64,000 nucleotides of DNA from Glaciecola sp047637355 (lineage in GTDB: Bacteria; Pseudomonadota; Gammaproteobacteria; Enterobacterales; Alteromonadaceae). The position numbers and the translations under genes were made by a program. The stretch spans positions 32,072-96,071 of the forward strand of contig JBLIKA010000003.1 of NCBI GenBank assembly GCA_047637355.1, in the 5' to 3' direction. The notes below the pieces were generated by a model that worked only from the letters and a program-made list of their open reading frames with translations, had not been told where the DNA came from and did no database searches. Positions 34,626-44,141 of the stretch are shown here, piece after piece. Positions within the stretch are counted from its first letter, which is position 1. Each line of letters starts with the position of its first letter.

Positions 34626-36596
34626 ATGATTCAAATACAAAATTTGTCGCTACAACGCGGTATCAAAGAACTAATTAAACAAGCCAATGTTGAAATCTAT
34701 CCGGGCCACAAAGCGGCTGTTATAGGTCCCAATGGCTGCGGAAAATCAACTCTATTTGGGTTGCTTCGCGGTGAAATACAACCAGATTTGGGAGAATGCT
34801 TGGTACCTAAAGGCTGGCACATTGTGTCGGTTGCACAAGAAACACCAGGTACCGATCGTTCTGCAATAGACTATGCGATTGATGGTGATGCAAGATTACG
34901 CCAATTACAGGCAGACTTAGTTAAAGCAGAAATTGCACATGACGGTGACAAAATAGGTCATCTACATGATTTGCTCGCACAGACTGGGGCTTATGATGTT
35001 GAGGCTAGAGCGGCTACTATTCTGTCTGGATTAGGCTTTAAAAACGAACAACTATCTTTGCCTGTTAGCAGTTTTTCAGGTGGTTGGAGAATGCGTTTAA
35101 ACTTGGCTCAGGCCTTGTTATGTGATTCTGATTTGCTATTGTTGGATGAGCCGACTAACCATCTTGACTTAGATGCCGTGATTTGGCTAGAAACATGGAT
35201 CCAGCGATACAAAGGCACGCTACTACTTATTTCGCACGACAAATCATTTATAGATGCTTGTGTAAATAACATTGTTAGTTTTGAACAACAAAACCTCATC
35301 AGCTACTCCGGAAACTATTCAAGTTATGAGCATCAACGCGCGGAGCGTATGCGATTGCAGGCTAGCGAGTATGAAAAGCAAGAGCGTAAAAAAGCACACT
35401 TAAACTCTTTTATTACTCGTTTTAAGGCAAAAGCAAGCAAAGCAAAACAAGCCCAAAGCCGCGTAAAACAACTCGAAAAGATGCAGGATATCTTGCCCGT
35501 ACACCAAGCATCTGGATTTCAGTTTTCATTTAAGCCACCTGAAAAATTGCCTAACCCTCTCGTGCGAATGGAGGAAGTGCAGGTGGGTTATGCTGACAAT
35601 ATCATTCTTAAGCAAGTGAAAATGAATTTGGTGCCCGGCAGCCGTATCGGTCTGTTGGGTAAAAACGGCGCAGGTAAGTCGACGTTTATCAAATTATTAG
35701 CTGAGGAGCTGCCACCGTTGTGCGGCGAATATGCTACCTCTGCTGGCTTAACTATCGGTTATTTTGCTCAGCATCAGGTTGAGTTATTGCACTTAGAAAG
35801 TTCAGCCTTCGACCATGTTTTTAGATTAGATAAAACCCAAACGGAGCAACAAATTAGAGATTACTTAGGTGGTTTTGGGTTTCATGGTAATGAAGCATTA
35901 AAAGCAGTTGCACCGATGTCAGGTGGCGAAAAAGCGAGGCTCGTATTAGCTCTTGTTGTGTTTCAAAAACCAAATTTATTGTTACTTGATGAACCAACTA
36001 ACCACTTAGATATGGAAATGCGTCATGCGCTAACCTTTGCTTTGCAAGCTTTTGAAGGAGCAATGGTACTGGTGTCGCATGACAGGTTTTTATTATCAAC
36101 CGTATGTGATGAATTTTATCTGGTTGATGCAGGCGGTGTGAACGTATTTGACGGTGATCTGGACGATTATAAAAAATGGTTGTTTAGTACTGCGAGCAAC
36201 AGCAAAACTGCAGATAAACTTAGCGCTGCCCCGGTGCTTAGTGCCGGGACATCGCTAGAGCAAAATTCAGACACTACAGCGCAAAAAATTGGTAGTGATG
36301 TCGATAAGAAAACACGCAAGCGAATGGAAGCCCAATTTCGTCAATCAACCAAAAAGTGGCGTGACATGATTAGCCTCGAAGAGAAGCGAATGGACGCGAA
36401 TAATCAACAATTAGCGAAGCTAGAAATGGAATTAAGTGACACCAGTTTGTATGATGCAGAAAACAAAAAAAGACTTAATCAAGTATTAAGTGCACAAGCA
36501 AGTTGTAAAGCCGAATTAGAAGAAATTGAGATGCTATGGCTTGAAGCGCAAGAACAATTAGAAGCAGCTTGCGCAGACTTTGAAGCAAGTTTGTAG
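34626..36596 (+). CDS. yheS: ABC-F ATPase YheS
   Basis: A 656-aa ABC-F protein with two ATP-binding domains: Walker A GPNGCGKST and GKNGAGKST, signature SFSGGWRMRLNLAQALL and MSGGEKARLVLA, Walker B LLLLDEPTNHLD in both. A linker of basic helices (KERKKAHLNSFITRFKAKASKAKQ) separates them. A C-terminal coiled coil follows residue 560. ABC-F proteins act at the ribosome. The downstream yheT and yheU genes match the E. coli order. Confidence 0.93.
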   Translation: MIQIQNLSLQRGIKELIKQANVEIYPGHKAAVIGPNGCGKSTLFGLLRGEIQPDLGECLVPKGWHIVSVAQETPGTDRSAIDYAIDGDARLRQLQADLVKAEIAHDGDKIGHLHDLLAQTGAYDVEARAATILSGLGFKNEQLSLPVSSFSGGWRMRLNLAQALLCDSDLLLLDEPTNHLDLDAVIWLETWIQRYKGTLLLISHDKSFIDACVNNIVSFEQQNLISYSGNYSSYEHQRAERMRLQASEYEKQERKKAHLNSFITRFKAKASKAKQAQSRVKQLEKMQDILPVHQASGFQFSFKPPEKLPNPLVRMEEVQVGYADNIILKQVKMNLVPGSRIGLLGKNGAGKSTFIKLLAEELPPLCGEYATSAGLTIGYFAQHQVELLHLESSAFDHVFRLDKTQTEQQIRDYLGGFGFHGNEALKAVAPMSGGEKARLVLALVVFQKPNLLLLDEPTNHLDMEMRHALTFALQAFEGAMVLVSHDRFLLSTVCDEFYLVDAGGVNVFDGDLDDYKKWLFSTASNSKTADKLSAAPVLSAGTSLEQNSDTTAQKIGSDVDKKTRKRMEAQFRQSTKKWRDMISLEEKRMDANNQQLAKLEMELSDTSLYDAENKKRLNQVLSAQASCKAELEEIEMLWLEAQEQLEAACADFEASL

Positions 36597-36658
36597 ACTA
36601 ATTAAATATGTAATACTCTTGCCGTATTTATTACAAAACATATGCCAGTAATGAAACC

Positions 36659-36672
36659 AAGCCTATCGGCTT
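36659..36672 (+). terminator. Weak terminator after yheS
   Basis: AAGCC/GGCTT form a 5-bp stem with a 4-base loop and a TTATTTTA tail, which is short but correctly placed. Confidence 0.4.
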
Positions 36673-36818
36673 TTATTTTATAAAGTGAATCTGCAAACTA
36701 TACAAATTTATTGATGTTAGTAACGAAATAATTGGGCAAAAAAAACGAACCAGTAGCATTGCTGTTCAAAATCATAATATAGCTGGGCAACAACAGTTTA
36801 TCAGGGTATTAGTGAAGC

Positions 36819-37874
36819 ATGTTTAAGAGTAAATTCGGTAAGGTAGTATCATCCACGTTTAATGCGCCTAGTTGGGCTCGCAATGCGCATGTACAAACTA
36901 TTTGGCCTCGGTATATGATTAAAAAGCCTGAATTGAATACAGCTAATGAACGCATTAGTACTCCTGATGGCGATTTTCTCGATATAGCTTGGTGTATGCC
37001 GGATAATATACTGACAAAAAACGCCAAAGGGGTCGTCGTTATATTTCACGGTCTTGAAGGCTCGGTCAATTCGCATTATGCAAGACACCTTATAAATCGT
37101 TTGAAGGATGACGGTTTTATTGTAGCCCTAATGCATTTTAGAGGCTGCAGTCATGAATTAAATATGACACCCCGGGCTTACCACTCAGGTGAGACCGCCG
37201 ATCCTATGCAAACTATATTGCATGTTAAGAAGCGTTATCCCGCTTTGCCTATATTCGCAATTGGCTATTCTTTAGGCGGCAACATGTTATTGAAACTATT
37301 GAGTGAAACCGCAGGGCAAAAAATAATTTGTGCTGCAATCGCTGTTTCAGCACCGCTTCTATTAGCTGAATGTGCACTTCGCATGCAACGTGGGTTTTCG
37401 CGCTTGTATCAGTATTACTTACTCAACAGCATGAAAGACAATTTGTTAGCAAAAATGCAGCGTTTAGATATGCAGAGCGTGTTAAATATTAATGAAAGTA
37501 AAGTTAAAACCTTGTCTACTTTTAGAGAGTTCGATCAGGATGTCACTTCACGATTACATGGGTTTGACGGTGCCGACGATTACTATGCCCATTGCAGTGC
37601 AATGCCGATGCTTAAATATATCACTACGAATACGCTAGTGTTGCATTCCAAAGATGACCCATTTATGACTGAAGCAGTTGTGCCAAATGATAACCAGCTA
37701 TCTAATACGGTTGCTTACGAGTTAAGCGAACGCGGTGGACATGTTGGATTTTTACATGGCACTCCGTTTAGCCCTAAGCTTTGGTTACAAGAGCGCATAT
37801 CTCAATTTTTGGAAGAACAACATCAACGGATTTTAGCTACCGAAACAACCAAGAAAACGGGAATTAACGCATGA
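36819..37874 (+). CDS. yheT: YheT family alpha/beta hydrolase
   Basis: A 351-aa hydrolase with GYSLGGNMLLKLL (nucleophile elbow), VVIFHGLEGSVNSHYAR near the start and a late His in SERGGHVGFL. The N-terminal PSWARNAHVQTIWPR is typical of YheT. An esterase activity is likely; the substrate is unknown. It overlaps yheU by four bases (ATGA). Confidence 0.92.
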   Translation: MFKSKFGKVVSSTFNAPSWARNAHVQTIWPRYMIKKPELNTANERISTPDGDFLDIAWCMPDNILTKNAKGVVVIFHGLEGSVNSHYARHLINRLKDDGFIVALMHFRGCSHELNMTPRAYHSGETADPMQTILHVKKRYPALPIFAIGYSLGGNMLLKLLSETAGQKIICAAIAVSAPLLLAECALRMQRGFSRLYQYYLLNSMKDNLLAKMQRLDMQSVLNINESKVKTLSTFREFDQDVTSRLHGFDGADDYYAHCSAMPMLKYITTNTLVLHSKDDPFMTEAVVPNDNQLSNTVAYELSERGGHVGFLHGTPFSPKLWLQERISQFLEEQHQRILATETTKKTGINA

Positions 37875-38077
37875 TCATACCCTTCGACTCGATTGATAAT
37901 GAAACATTACAAAGTTTGGTTGAAAGTTTCGTTTTGCGCGAGGGCACAGACTATGGTGAAGTAGAGATTAGTATGCAGGAAAAAGTTGACCAGATTATCG
38001 AGCAACTGAGGTTAGGCGATATCGTCATTGAATATTCAGAAGAACATGAAAGTGTGACTATTATTGCAAAGCCATAA
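37871..38077 (+). CDS. yheU: YheU family protein
   Basis: A 68-aa protein starting at an ATG that overlaps the yheT stop. It begins MIIPFDSIDNETLQSLVESFV and reads REGTDYGEVEISMQEKV, matching the YheU family. Its function is unknown. Confidence 0.92.
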   Translation: MIIPFDSIDNETLQSLVESFVLREGTDYGEVEISMQEKVDQIIEQLRLGDIVIEYSEEHESVTIIAKP

Positions 38078-38153
38078 GGTCTTAAAATCAACTATAAGCG
38101 TAGTACTTTAGCTATATATTGTTATTTAAACCTATAATTTTTTGGAATATTGA

Positions 38154-39530
38154 TTGTCACAACTTCCCGTCACTACCATCGCGCTAATTGCGGTTTGCGC
38201 AGGTTACCTTATCGCACCGATGGGCATGGCTGCTGTGAATGTCGCTATTCCTGTTTTGGCTGAAGATTTGCAAGCAAATGCAATAAAAGTGTCTTGGTTA
38301 CCAACATTATATATTTTAGCCAACGTAGCCTTTATGTTGCCTTTTGGCAAACTTGCAGACAACTTTGGCAGAAAGCGCATTTATGCTCTTGGGCTTTCAC
38401 TCAATGCGCTGAGTGCGTTGATGTGCGCAATAGGCACAAATATTGATTGGATATTGTTCTGGCGCTTTATGCAGGGTGCTGCTGGCGCAATGATTTTTAG
38501 TACAGGGGTCGCTATTATTACCTCCGTGACGCCCTCTAAGAAAAGAGGCGCCGCATTAGGTTTTCTAGCTGCATGCGTATATATAGGCCTTACATTAGCG
38601 CCGGCAGTGGGCGGTTGGTTGACTGAGTTGTTAGGTTGGCGTGCCGTCTTCTATTTTCAAATTCCCTTAGTCATAGCGTTGCTGATATTTATGAAATATA
38701 AGCTCCATGGGGAGTGGAAAAATGAACATCATTCACGATTTGATTGGATTGGGTCGGGTATATTTATTACTTTTGCCTGCGCTTTAGTTTATGGCTTAAG
38801 TAAATTACCTAGCTTGTTAGGAATCGGTTTTCTGCTTATCTCTTTGCTTAGCTTAGTCGGATTTATCGTACATCAAAGTCGTGATAAACAACCCTTGATT
38901 CGAGTACAAATGTTTCGTGAAAGCCGAGTGTTTAGTTTATCGTTAGCTACCTCGTTTTTAATGTATGGCAGTAACTTTGCGATTATTTTTTTGCTTAGTT
39001 TGTATTTACAATATATTAAGGGTTTTGGCCCTGCATATGCGGGACAAATATTGTTAATGCAGGCACTATGTATGGCGATTATAGCCCCGATTGCGGGTAA
39101 ATTAGCCGATCGTTTTCAACCCAGAATCATTGCCACTTTGGGCTGTTTTATAGTGGCTGTCGGGTTTATGTTTCTCATCCAAATAGATACGCAAACAACC
39201 GCATTTTATATCGGTGGCTCATTAGGCTTAATTGGCTTAGGTTTTGGTTTGTTTTCAACCCCCAATAACAGCGCAATAATGGGTGCAGTAAAAGAACAAG
39301 AGGTTGGCGTAGCCTCAGCATCTATGAATCTGTCGCGTACCATAGGAAATTTAGTTGGCATGAGTTTGGTAAATTTGATGATCCACTATTACATTGGAGA
39401 CGCTAATTTTACAGCCCAGAGCAACCCCGCTTTAATGAGCACTATTTCTTTAGCTTTACTGATGTCTCTTAGTTTTGTAATCCTAGCGACCGTTATGTCC
39501 GCAATCCGAGGTAAGCAATTGATCCGTTGA
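38154..39530 (+). CDS. MFS transporter, DHA2-like drug exporter
   Basis: A 458-aa transporter starting at TTG 38154, with about 14 membrane segments. Motifs include the loop 2-3 signature GKLADNFGRKRIYALG and motif C-like GLTLAPAVGGWLTELLGWRAVF, which point to the drug:H+ antiporter-2 branch. The substrate is unknown. A weak TGGA precedes the start. Confidence 0.88.
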   Translation: MSQLPVTTIALIAVCAGYLIAPMGMAAVNVAIPVLAEDLQANAIKVSWLPTLYILANVAFMLPFGKLADNFGRKRIYALGLSLNALSALMCAIGTNIDWILFWRFMQGAAGAMIFSTGVAIITSVTPSKKRGAALGFLAACVYIGLTLAPAVGGWLTELLGWRAVFYFQIPLVIALLIFMKYKLHGEWKNEHHSRFDWIGSGIFITFACALVYGLSKLPSLLGIGFLLISLLSLVGFIVHQSRDKQPLIRVQMFRESRVFSLSLATSFLMYGSNFAIIFLLSLYLQYIKGFGPAYAGQILLMQALCMAIIAPIAGKLADRFQPRIIATLGCFIVAVGFMFLIQIDTQTTAFYIGGSLGLIGLGFGLFSTPNNSAIMGAVKEQEVGVASASMNLSRTIGNLVGMSLVNLMIHYYIGDANFTAQSNPALMSTISLALLMSLSFVILATVMSAIRGKQLIR

Positions 39531-39602
39531 TGCCAGTTGCCAGTGGAGAAGCAGTCTAAAGTTACGCAGAGTGAATAAAATTGCCAAGACAATTAGTCAA
39601 AA

Positions 39603-39619
39603 GTCAGGATTCTTTACAC
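39603..39619. repeat. 17-bp element, copy 1 (GTCAGGATTCTTTACAC)
   Basis: It lies between the MFS gene and the glutaredoxin-like gene and differs by one base from a second copy at 61924-61940. The reverse complement reads GTGTAAAGAATCCTGAC. It may be a regulator site. Confidence 0.5.
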
Positions 39620-39725
39620 AGTAAATTAAATTAATTTTATTTGAGTATCGGTCCTGTATATAGTTTTAAAGCGGTTTTAGGTATACTCCTGCGTTCTTTT
39701 ATTTCTTACTCGTAAAGTAGTCCAA

Positions 39726-40097
39726 ATGAGCTTCATAATTACCTTAATTCGTAACTTACTCGGTGGCATCATTGCTTTTTTTGATGTTATCACCCGAGGA
39801 ACAAAATTAAAGCGCACGAAAGAGGCACAACTTAAAGTTGAAAAAGACCTAAAAGAACTCACTCTTTATCAATTTTTTGCCTGTCCTTTTTGTATTAAAA
39901 CTCGCCGCGCAATGTATAAAATGAATCTACCGATCGTTAAACGAAGTGTGTCGGGTAGATCGCCATATCGTGATGAGTTGTTGCAAGGTGGCGGAAAAAT
40001 CCAATCGCCTTGCCTGCGCATAAAAACAGGCGAGGAAGTTACATGGTTGTATGAGTCTTCTGAAATCATTAAGTATTTGCAGCAACGCTTCGCATAG
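39726..40097 (+). CDS. Membrane-tethered glutaredoxin / GST-N domain protein
   Basis: A 123-aa protein with a hydrophobic N-terminal segment (about 4-22), a basic stretch and a glutaredoxin fold. TLYQFFACPFCIKTRRAM has the CPFC redox site, followed by the family's SPCL cis-Pro region and TWLYESSEIIKYL. It probably reduces disulfides with glutathione or acts in thiol repair at the membrane. Confidence 0.85.
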   Translation: MSFIITLIRNLLGGIIAFFDVITRGTKLKRTKEAQLKVEKDLKELTLYQFFACPFCIKTRRAMYKMNLPIVKRSVSGRSPYRDELLQGGGKIQSPCLRIKTGEEVTWLYESSEIIKYLQQRFA

Positions 40098-40105
40098 TAC
40101 TGCTG

Positions 40106-41080
40106 TTATTTGCTCTGTTTTTTGATATGACCATTATGTTGGGGATGTAACGATTTACCCAAAATATGTTTGTCTTCAATAATAACGTGAGCAGCGTTGC
40201 CAACAATCAACGGGTCAGCCTTTTTAATAACATGCGTGTTTTTGTTAGGGTAAGGTAAGCTTGCCAAGAAATGGTGCATACAATTTAGTCGAGCACGTTT
40301 TTTATCATCAGATTTGACTACTATCCAAGGCGAATCAGCGGTGTCGGTATAAAAGAACATGGCCTCTTTTGCTTCAGTATATTCGTCCCATTTCTGCATT
40401 GCTTCTTTATCAATAGGGCTGAGTTTCCATTGCTTTAATGGGTCCGTTTCGCGCCTAACAAAACGTGCTTCTTGTTCGGGCTGTGTAACCGAAAACCAAT
40501 ATTTATATAAGCGTATGCCGCTTCTTACTAGCATACGTTCCAAGTCCGGTGTTTGACGCATAAATTCTAAATATTCATTTGGCTCACAAAAATCCATCAC
40601 TCTTTCAACCCCTGCTCGGTTGTACCATGAGCGATCAAACATAACTATTTCTCCTTCTGTCGGAAGGTGTTGCAAATACCGCTGATAATACCATTGGCCT
40701 TTTTCAGTCTCGGTGGGCTTTTCTAATGCAACAACTCTGCACCCACGAGGGTTCATATGCTCCATGAAACGTTTGATCGTTCCTCCCTTGCCAGCGGCGT
40801 CTCGGCCTTCAAATAAGATCACAATTTTCTGGCCGCTTTGTTTGACCCATTTCTGCACTTTCAACAGCTCTATTTGTAGGTCTGTTTTACGAATTTCATA
40901 CGCTTTCTTAGAAATTTTGGTTTTATACGGATAGTCACCTGACCTAAATGAATTCGCTATATACTCCGGATCATGACGGTGTTCTGCTAATTCGTGCAGT
41001 GCATTTTGTTTACCTGTGGGGTCATCTTGAGGAGAGTTCTTGAATTTGGGTGTCGTTGTTTGCGTATTCAATATAGACAT
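40106..41080 (-). CDS. ppk2: Polyphosphate kinase 2
   Basis: A 324-aa PPK2 family protein from the second in-frame ATG (41080); the frame is open to 41086, but AAAGG is better spaced for 41080. Walker A FEGRDAAGKGGTIKRF, lid RRETDPLKQWKLSP and Walker B-like VMFDRSWYNRAGVERV are present. Such enzymes use polyphosphate to phosphorylate nucleotides (class I acts mainly on NDPs). An FNR-like box lies about 85 bases upstream. Confidence 0.93.
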   Translation of the reverse strand: MSILNTQTTTPKFKNSPQDDPTGKQNALHELAEHRHDPEYIANSFRSGDYPYKTKISKKAYEIRKTDLQIELLKVQKWVKQSGQKIVILFEGRDAAGKGGTIKRFMEHMNPRGCRVVALEKPTETEKGQWYYQRYLQHLPTEGEIVMFDRSWYNRAGVERVMDFCEPNEYLEFMRQTPDLERMLVRSGIRLYKYWFSVTQPEQEARFVRRETDPLKQWKLSPIDKEAMQKWDEYTEAKEAMFFYTDTADSPWIVVKSDDKKRARLNCMHHFLASLPYPNKNTHVIKKADPLIVGNAAHVIIEDKHILGKSLHPQHNGHIKKQSK

Positions 41081-41162
41081 AAACATTACCTTTTAATAGC
41101 CCGAATTAATGATGAAACTATATCAAGATAAAGCAACTAGTGAGGCAAAAACGACTGTAATG

Positions 41163-41176
41163 TTGATATAGATCAG
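41163..41176. promoter_or_regulatory. FNR-like box
   Basis: TTGATATAGATCAG matches the FNR/Anr consensus TTGAT-N4-ATCAA at 9 of 10 positions. It lies upstream of ppk2 on one side and of a 35-codon ORF on the other. Confidence 0.45.
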
Positions 41177-41229
41177 GACCATTAGGGTTTATCAACTAAT
41201 CTAGAGGCGCGCATATCAAGGGAGACAAA

Positions 41230-41337
41230 GTGGAAGTTGATAATATGAAAGGTATCGTAGCCAAAAACTATATTGGCTACGATGAGTCATTGCAGCAGGA
41301 AGTAATGAATGAGCTGAAGCAGATTCTGATGAAATAA
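41230..41337 (+). CDS. Possible 35-aa small protein
   Basis: A GTG-started ORF behind a strong AAGGGAG (6 bases away). The product starts MEVDNMKGIVAKNYIGYDES and ends in a helix-like LQQEVMNELKQILMK. It is short and unrecognised; the good ribosome site and the FNR-like box upstream argue for expression. Confidence 0.4.
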   Translation: MEVDNMKGIVAKNYIGYDESLQQEVMNELKQILMK

Positions 41338-41385
41338 TAGTAACGTAAAATACTAAGTAGAAAACTTGACCTATCAAACTAGTGT

Positions 41386-41874
41386 TTACGATTCATTATA
41401 TTTTTCAATAATATTTCCAACTTCGAGTATAGGAGAGGCGTCTACATGTTGCGCATCCATCATTAAAGCAATGCGTTGCAAGGTAGCTACCATTTGGCTT
41501 TGCTCCCATTCTTCCATCGCTTTAAAGCGATTGGTAAAGTGTTCTTGCAGCGGTAACGGAGCCGTTGACAGCGCTGTTTCACCATCTGGTGTTAAAAACA
41601 CCCCGACCTTTCGTTTGTCTGTGGTACTTCTTATTCTTTCAACTAGGTTTCTTGATTCCATGCGATCAAGAATATTAGTTACGGTAGCTGAACTAAGGTT
41701 GATGTCTTCGGCTATTTCTCGAACCATCACTCCGGCTTGTTTACCCACCTTCTGTAATATCATTAATTGTGGGCCGGTTAACCCCACTTCTTTACTTAAT
41801 TGACGTGACCGCATACCAATAGCACGAATGATTTTCCGTAATGCTACTAGCAATTCTTCATCTTTTTTCATCAT
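41386..41874 (-). CDS. MarR family transcriptional regulator
   Basis: A 162-aa winged-helix regulator. The recognition region is REIAEDINLSSATVTNILDRMESRNLVERIRS, then a wing with DKRKVGVFLTPDG. It lies 15 bases after the BCCT transporter gene in the same direction, with its AAGGAG in that gap, so it is probably cotranscribed. It likely controls the transporter in response to choline or betaine, or another ligand. Confidence 0.9.
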   Translation of the reverse strand: MMKKDEELLVALRKIIRAIGMRSRQLSKEVGLTGPQLMILQKVGKQAGVMVREIAEDINLSSATVTNILDRMESRNLVERIRSTTDKRKVGVFLTPDGETALSTAPLPLQEHFTNRFKAMEEWEQSQMVATLQRIALMMDAQHVDASPILEVGNIIEKYNES

Positions 41875-41889
41875 TGAGTGTAACTCTCC

Positions 41890-43845
41890 TTATCGCATCA
41901 GGTGCAGAAAATACAAGTGTTTGTGGTATTGGTCAACAACATCATTGATTAAAGCTGTTTTTGACCAGCCCATGACACAATAATCTTGTCCGCCTTCACC
42001 AAGATGGACCTCTGCACGATAATAAACTTCATTGTGGTCAGCGTCGCTATCATTTGCAAAATCGGGCTGAGCATGCAATTTAGGAAGGATCGCATAACTA
42101 AACCCTTGGTCCTCACCTTGCTTAACAGAAATAGTAATTCCCTTTTCCGTATGTTCTACCTCAGCTTCTATATCTAATTCTTTTAACTCTTTTTTTACTG
42201 ATAAAAAAGAAGCCAAACCAACTTCATTAATAAATTGAGTGACTCGTTTCTTATTTGGGAAATCAACGATGCTTTTTAGACGTTCTTTCCAATTTTGGTC
42301 ATTGCCGTTACCCTGCATTACATTGGGTGTGTAGTGCTGGCTATCTTGCTTAAAAGCTTCGACCCTTAGGGCTTTTATTAAACCAAACATAGCAATTAGG
42401 AGCACTACAGCAAAAGGCAGGGCACTGGCAATTGTCATGGTCTGCAATGCACTAATGCCATCCGACAGCAGCAACACGGCAGCGATAACACCCACACCAG
42501 CAGTCCAGTATATACGCTGCCATAACGGAGTATTGTTGTTTCCATGACTACACAGCATATCAATTACCATCGCACCTGAGTCACACGAGGTGACAAAAAA
42601 CACGATTATCATCAATACTGCGATTACCGACAATAAGCTTGACCATGGAAATTGTTCTAAGAATAAAAACAACGCTATTGGCGTATTGTCACTGGCTAAT
42701 GTTCCTAGCATCTCATTACCTTGGTTAAGCACCATATCAATCGCGCTATTACCAAATATTGTCATCCAAATAAGCGTAAATACGGTGGGAACAATTAACA
42801 CACCGAGTATGAACTCTCGAATAGTACGTCCACGCGAAATTCGAGCGATAAATATTCCTACAAAAGGAGCCCAAGCTAACCACCAACCCCAATAAAATAT
42901 AGTCCAACCACCGATCCATTCAGTTTTTTGATAGGCGAATAAGTTAAAGGTATTACGCACCAAGTCAGATAAATAAGCACCTGTGTTTTGCATTAATGCT
43001 TTGAGCAAAAATACAGTAGGTCCTAATATTAGGATAAGAACTAACAAGCCAACGGCAAGCATCATATTGAATTCTGACAGGATCTTAATACCTCGGTCCA
43101 AGCCACTCGCCACTGAAACAATCGCGACACACGTGATACCCGCAATTAAAAACACCTGCGCTATTGTGGTCGTAGGGAAATCAAATAAATAATTTAGGCC
43201 TGCACTTATCTGCAAAACCCCGAGGCCTAAGGATGTTGCTACTCCAAATAAGGTGCCAGTTACCGCAAAGACATCGACTAAGTCTCCACGCCAACCATAA
43301 ATTTTGTCACCAATTAAGGGGTATAAAGCAGAACGTAATGTAAGAGGTAAGTCATGACGGAAACTAAAATATGCGAGGGTCAATGCAACAATCGCGTAGA
43401 TTGCCCAAGCATGCAAACCCCAATGGAAAAATGTCGTTTTCATTGCCTCTTTTGCTGCTTCAACGGTGCCTGAGTCGGCAGTAGGAGGCACCAAAAAATG
43501 CATTAAGGGTTCGGCTACTCCGTAAAACATTAAACCGATACCCATGCCTGCTGCAAATAGCATGGATAGCCAACTTACATACGAATAGTCAGGTGTCGCA
43601 TGATCAGGCCCAAGTTTCACAGCGCTGAATCTCGAAAAACCTAAATACAAAGTAAAGACAAGAATGACGGCAACAGTAAAAACATAAAACCAACTGAAAT
43701 TCTCGACAATGGCGCTTTGTAAGGTAGCAAAAAACACTGCTGAGACTTGCGGTAAGGCAAGAGAGAAAAAAAGTAAGCTGATGACTAAGATGGAAGCAGG
43801 GTAAAATACCGCACTATTTAGTTTGCCCGGTTCATCTTTATTCAC
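41890..43845 (-). CDS. BCCT family betaine/choline transporter
   Basis: A 651-aa, twelve-helix carrier. The Trp-rich substrate path is in TIFYWGWWLAWAPFVGIFIARISRGR, with GMGIGLMFYGVAEP earlier. A long C-terminal cytosolic domain (about 520-651) resembles the BetT regulatory tail. It imports osmoprotectants; choline is likely but not proven. It starts at GTG behind TAGGAG. Confidence 0.9.
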   Translation of the reverse strand: MNKDEPGKLNSAVFYPASILVISLLFFSLALPQVSAVFFATLQSAIVENFSWFYVFTVAVILVFTLYLGFSRFSAVKLGPDHATPDYSYVSWLSMLFAAGMGIGLMFYGVAEPLMHFLVPPTADSGTVEAAKEAMKTTFFHWGLHAWAIYAIVALTLAYFSFRHDLPLTLRSALYPLIGDKIYGWRGDLVDVFAVTGTLFGVATSLGLGVLQISAGLNYLFDFPTTTIAQVFLIAGITCVAIVSVASGLDRGIKILSEFNMMLAVGLLVLILILGPTVFLLKALMQNTGAYLSDLVRNTFNLFAYQKTEWIGGWTIFYWGWWLAWAPFVGIFIARISRGRTIREFILGVLIVPTVFTLIWMTIFGNSAIDMVLNQGNEMLGTLASDNTPIALFLFLEQFPWSSLLSVIAVLMIIVFFVTSCDSGAMVIDMLCSHGNNNTPLWQRIYWTAGVGVIAAVLLLSDGISALQTMTIASALPFAVVLLIAMFGLIKALRVEAFKQDSQHYTPNVMQGNGNDQNWKERLKSIVDFPNKKRVTQFINEVGLASFLSVKKELKELDIEAEVEHTEKGITISVKQGEDQGFSYAILPKLHAQPDFANDSDADHNEVYYRAEVHLGEGGQDYCVMGWSKTALINDVVDQYHKHLYFLHLMR

Positions 43846-43886
43846 GTGCTACTCCTAAATTAATTTGAGCTACAATCATATTACAT

Positions 43887-43920
43887 TGTGTTGAATTACA
43901 CACTATTATTCTCTGAGAAT
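43887..43920. promoter_or_regulatory. Two dyads upstream of the BCCT gene
   Basis: TGTGT/ACACA (43887-43891, 43898-43902) and the perfect palindrome ATTCTC-T-GAGAAT (43908-43920) lie 42-75 bases before the transporter start. Either could be the operator of the MarR protein encoded in the same unit. Confidence 0.45.
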
Positions 43921-44025
43921 ATGATATTAGTTTCAGTGTATAAGTAATAACTTAGGTGATAAGTCTCTTAATTCGCAGAAGTTCGACAATTAATGTGCTA
44001 TATTGTTCCCTAATATGTTTATTGC

Positions 44026-44126
44026 TAATATTTAGTGTCCTAATTATTATTTTAATTGCTATTAGTAATTAAGCTTTATAGATAATATTTAGTGCCCTAA
44101 CTATTATTGCAACTATTACTAATTCA
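44026..44126. repeat. Two-copy direct repeat upstream of the TonB receptor
   Basis: Units of about 43 bases starting TAATATTTAGTG at 44026 and again at 44083 (period 57) share most positions, including CCTAA and TATTA blocks. A weaker related stretch lies near 44001. The repeat ends 16 bases before the receptor start and could bind a regulator. Confidence 0.6.
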
Positions 44127-44141
44127 ACGTTTTTAACACAG

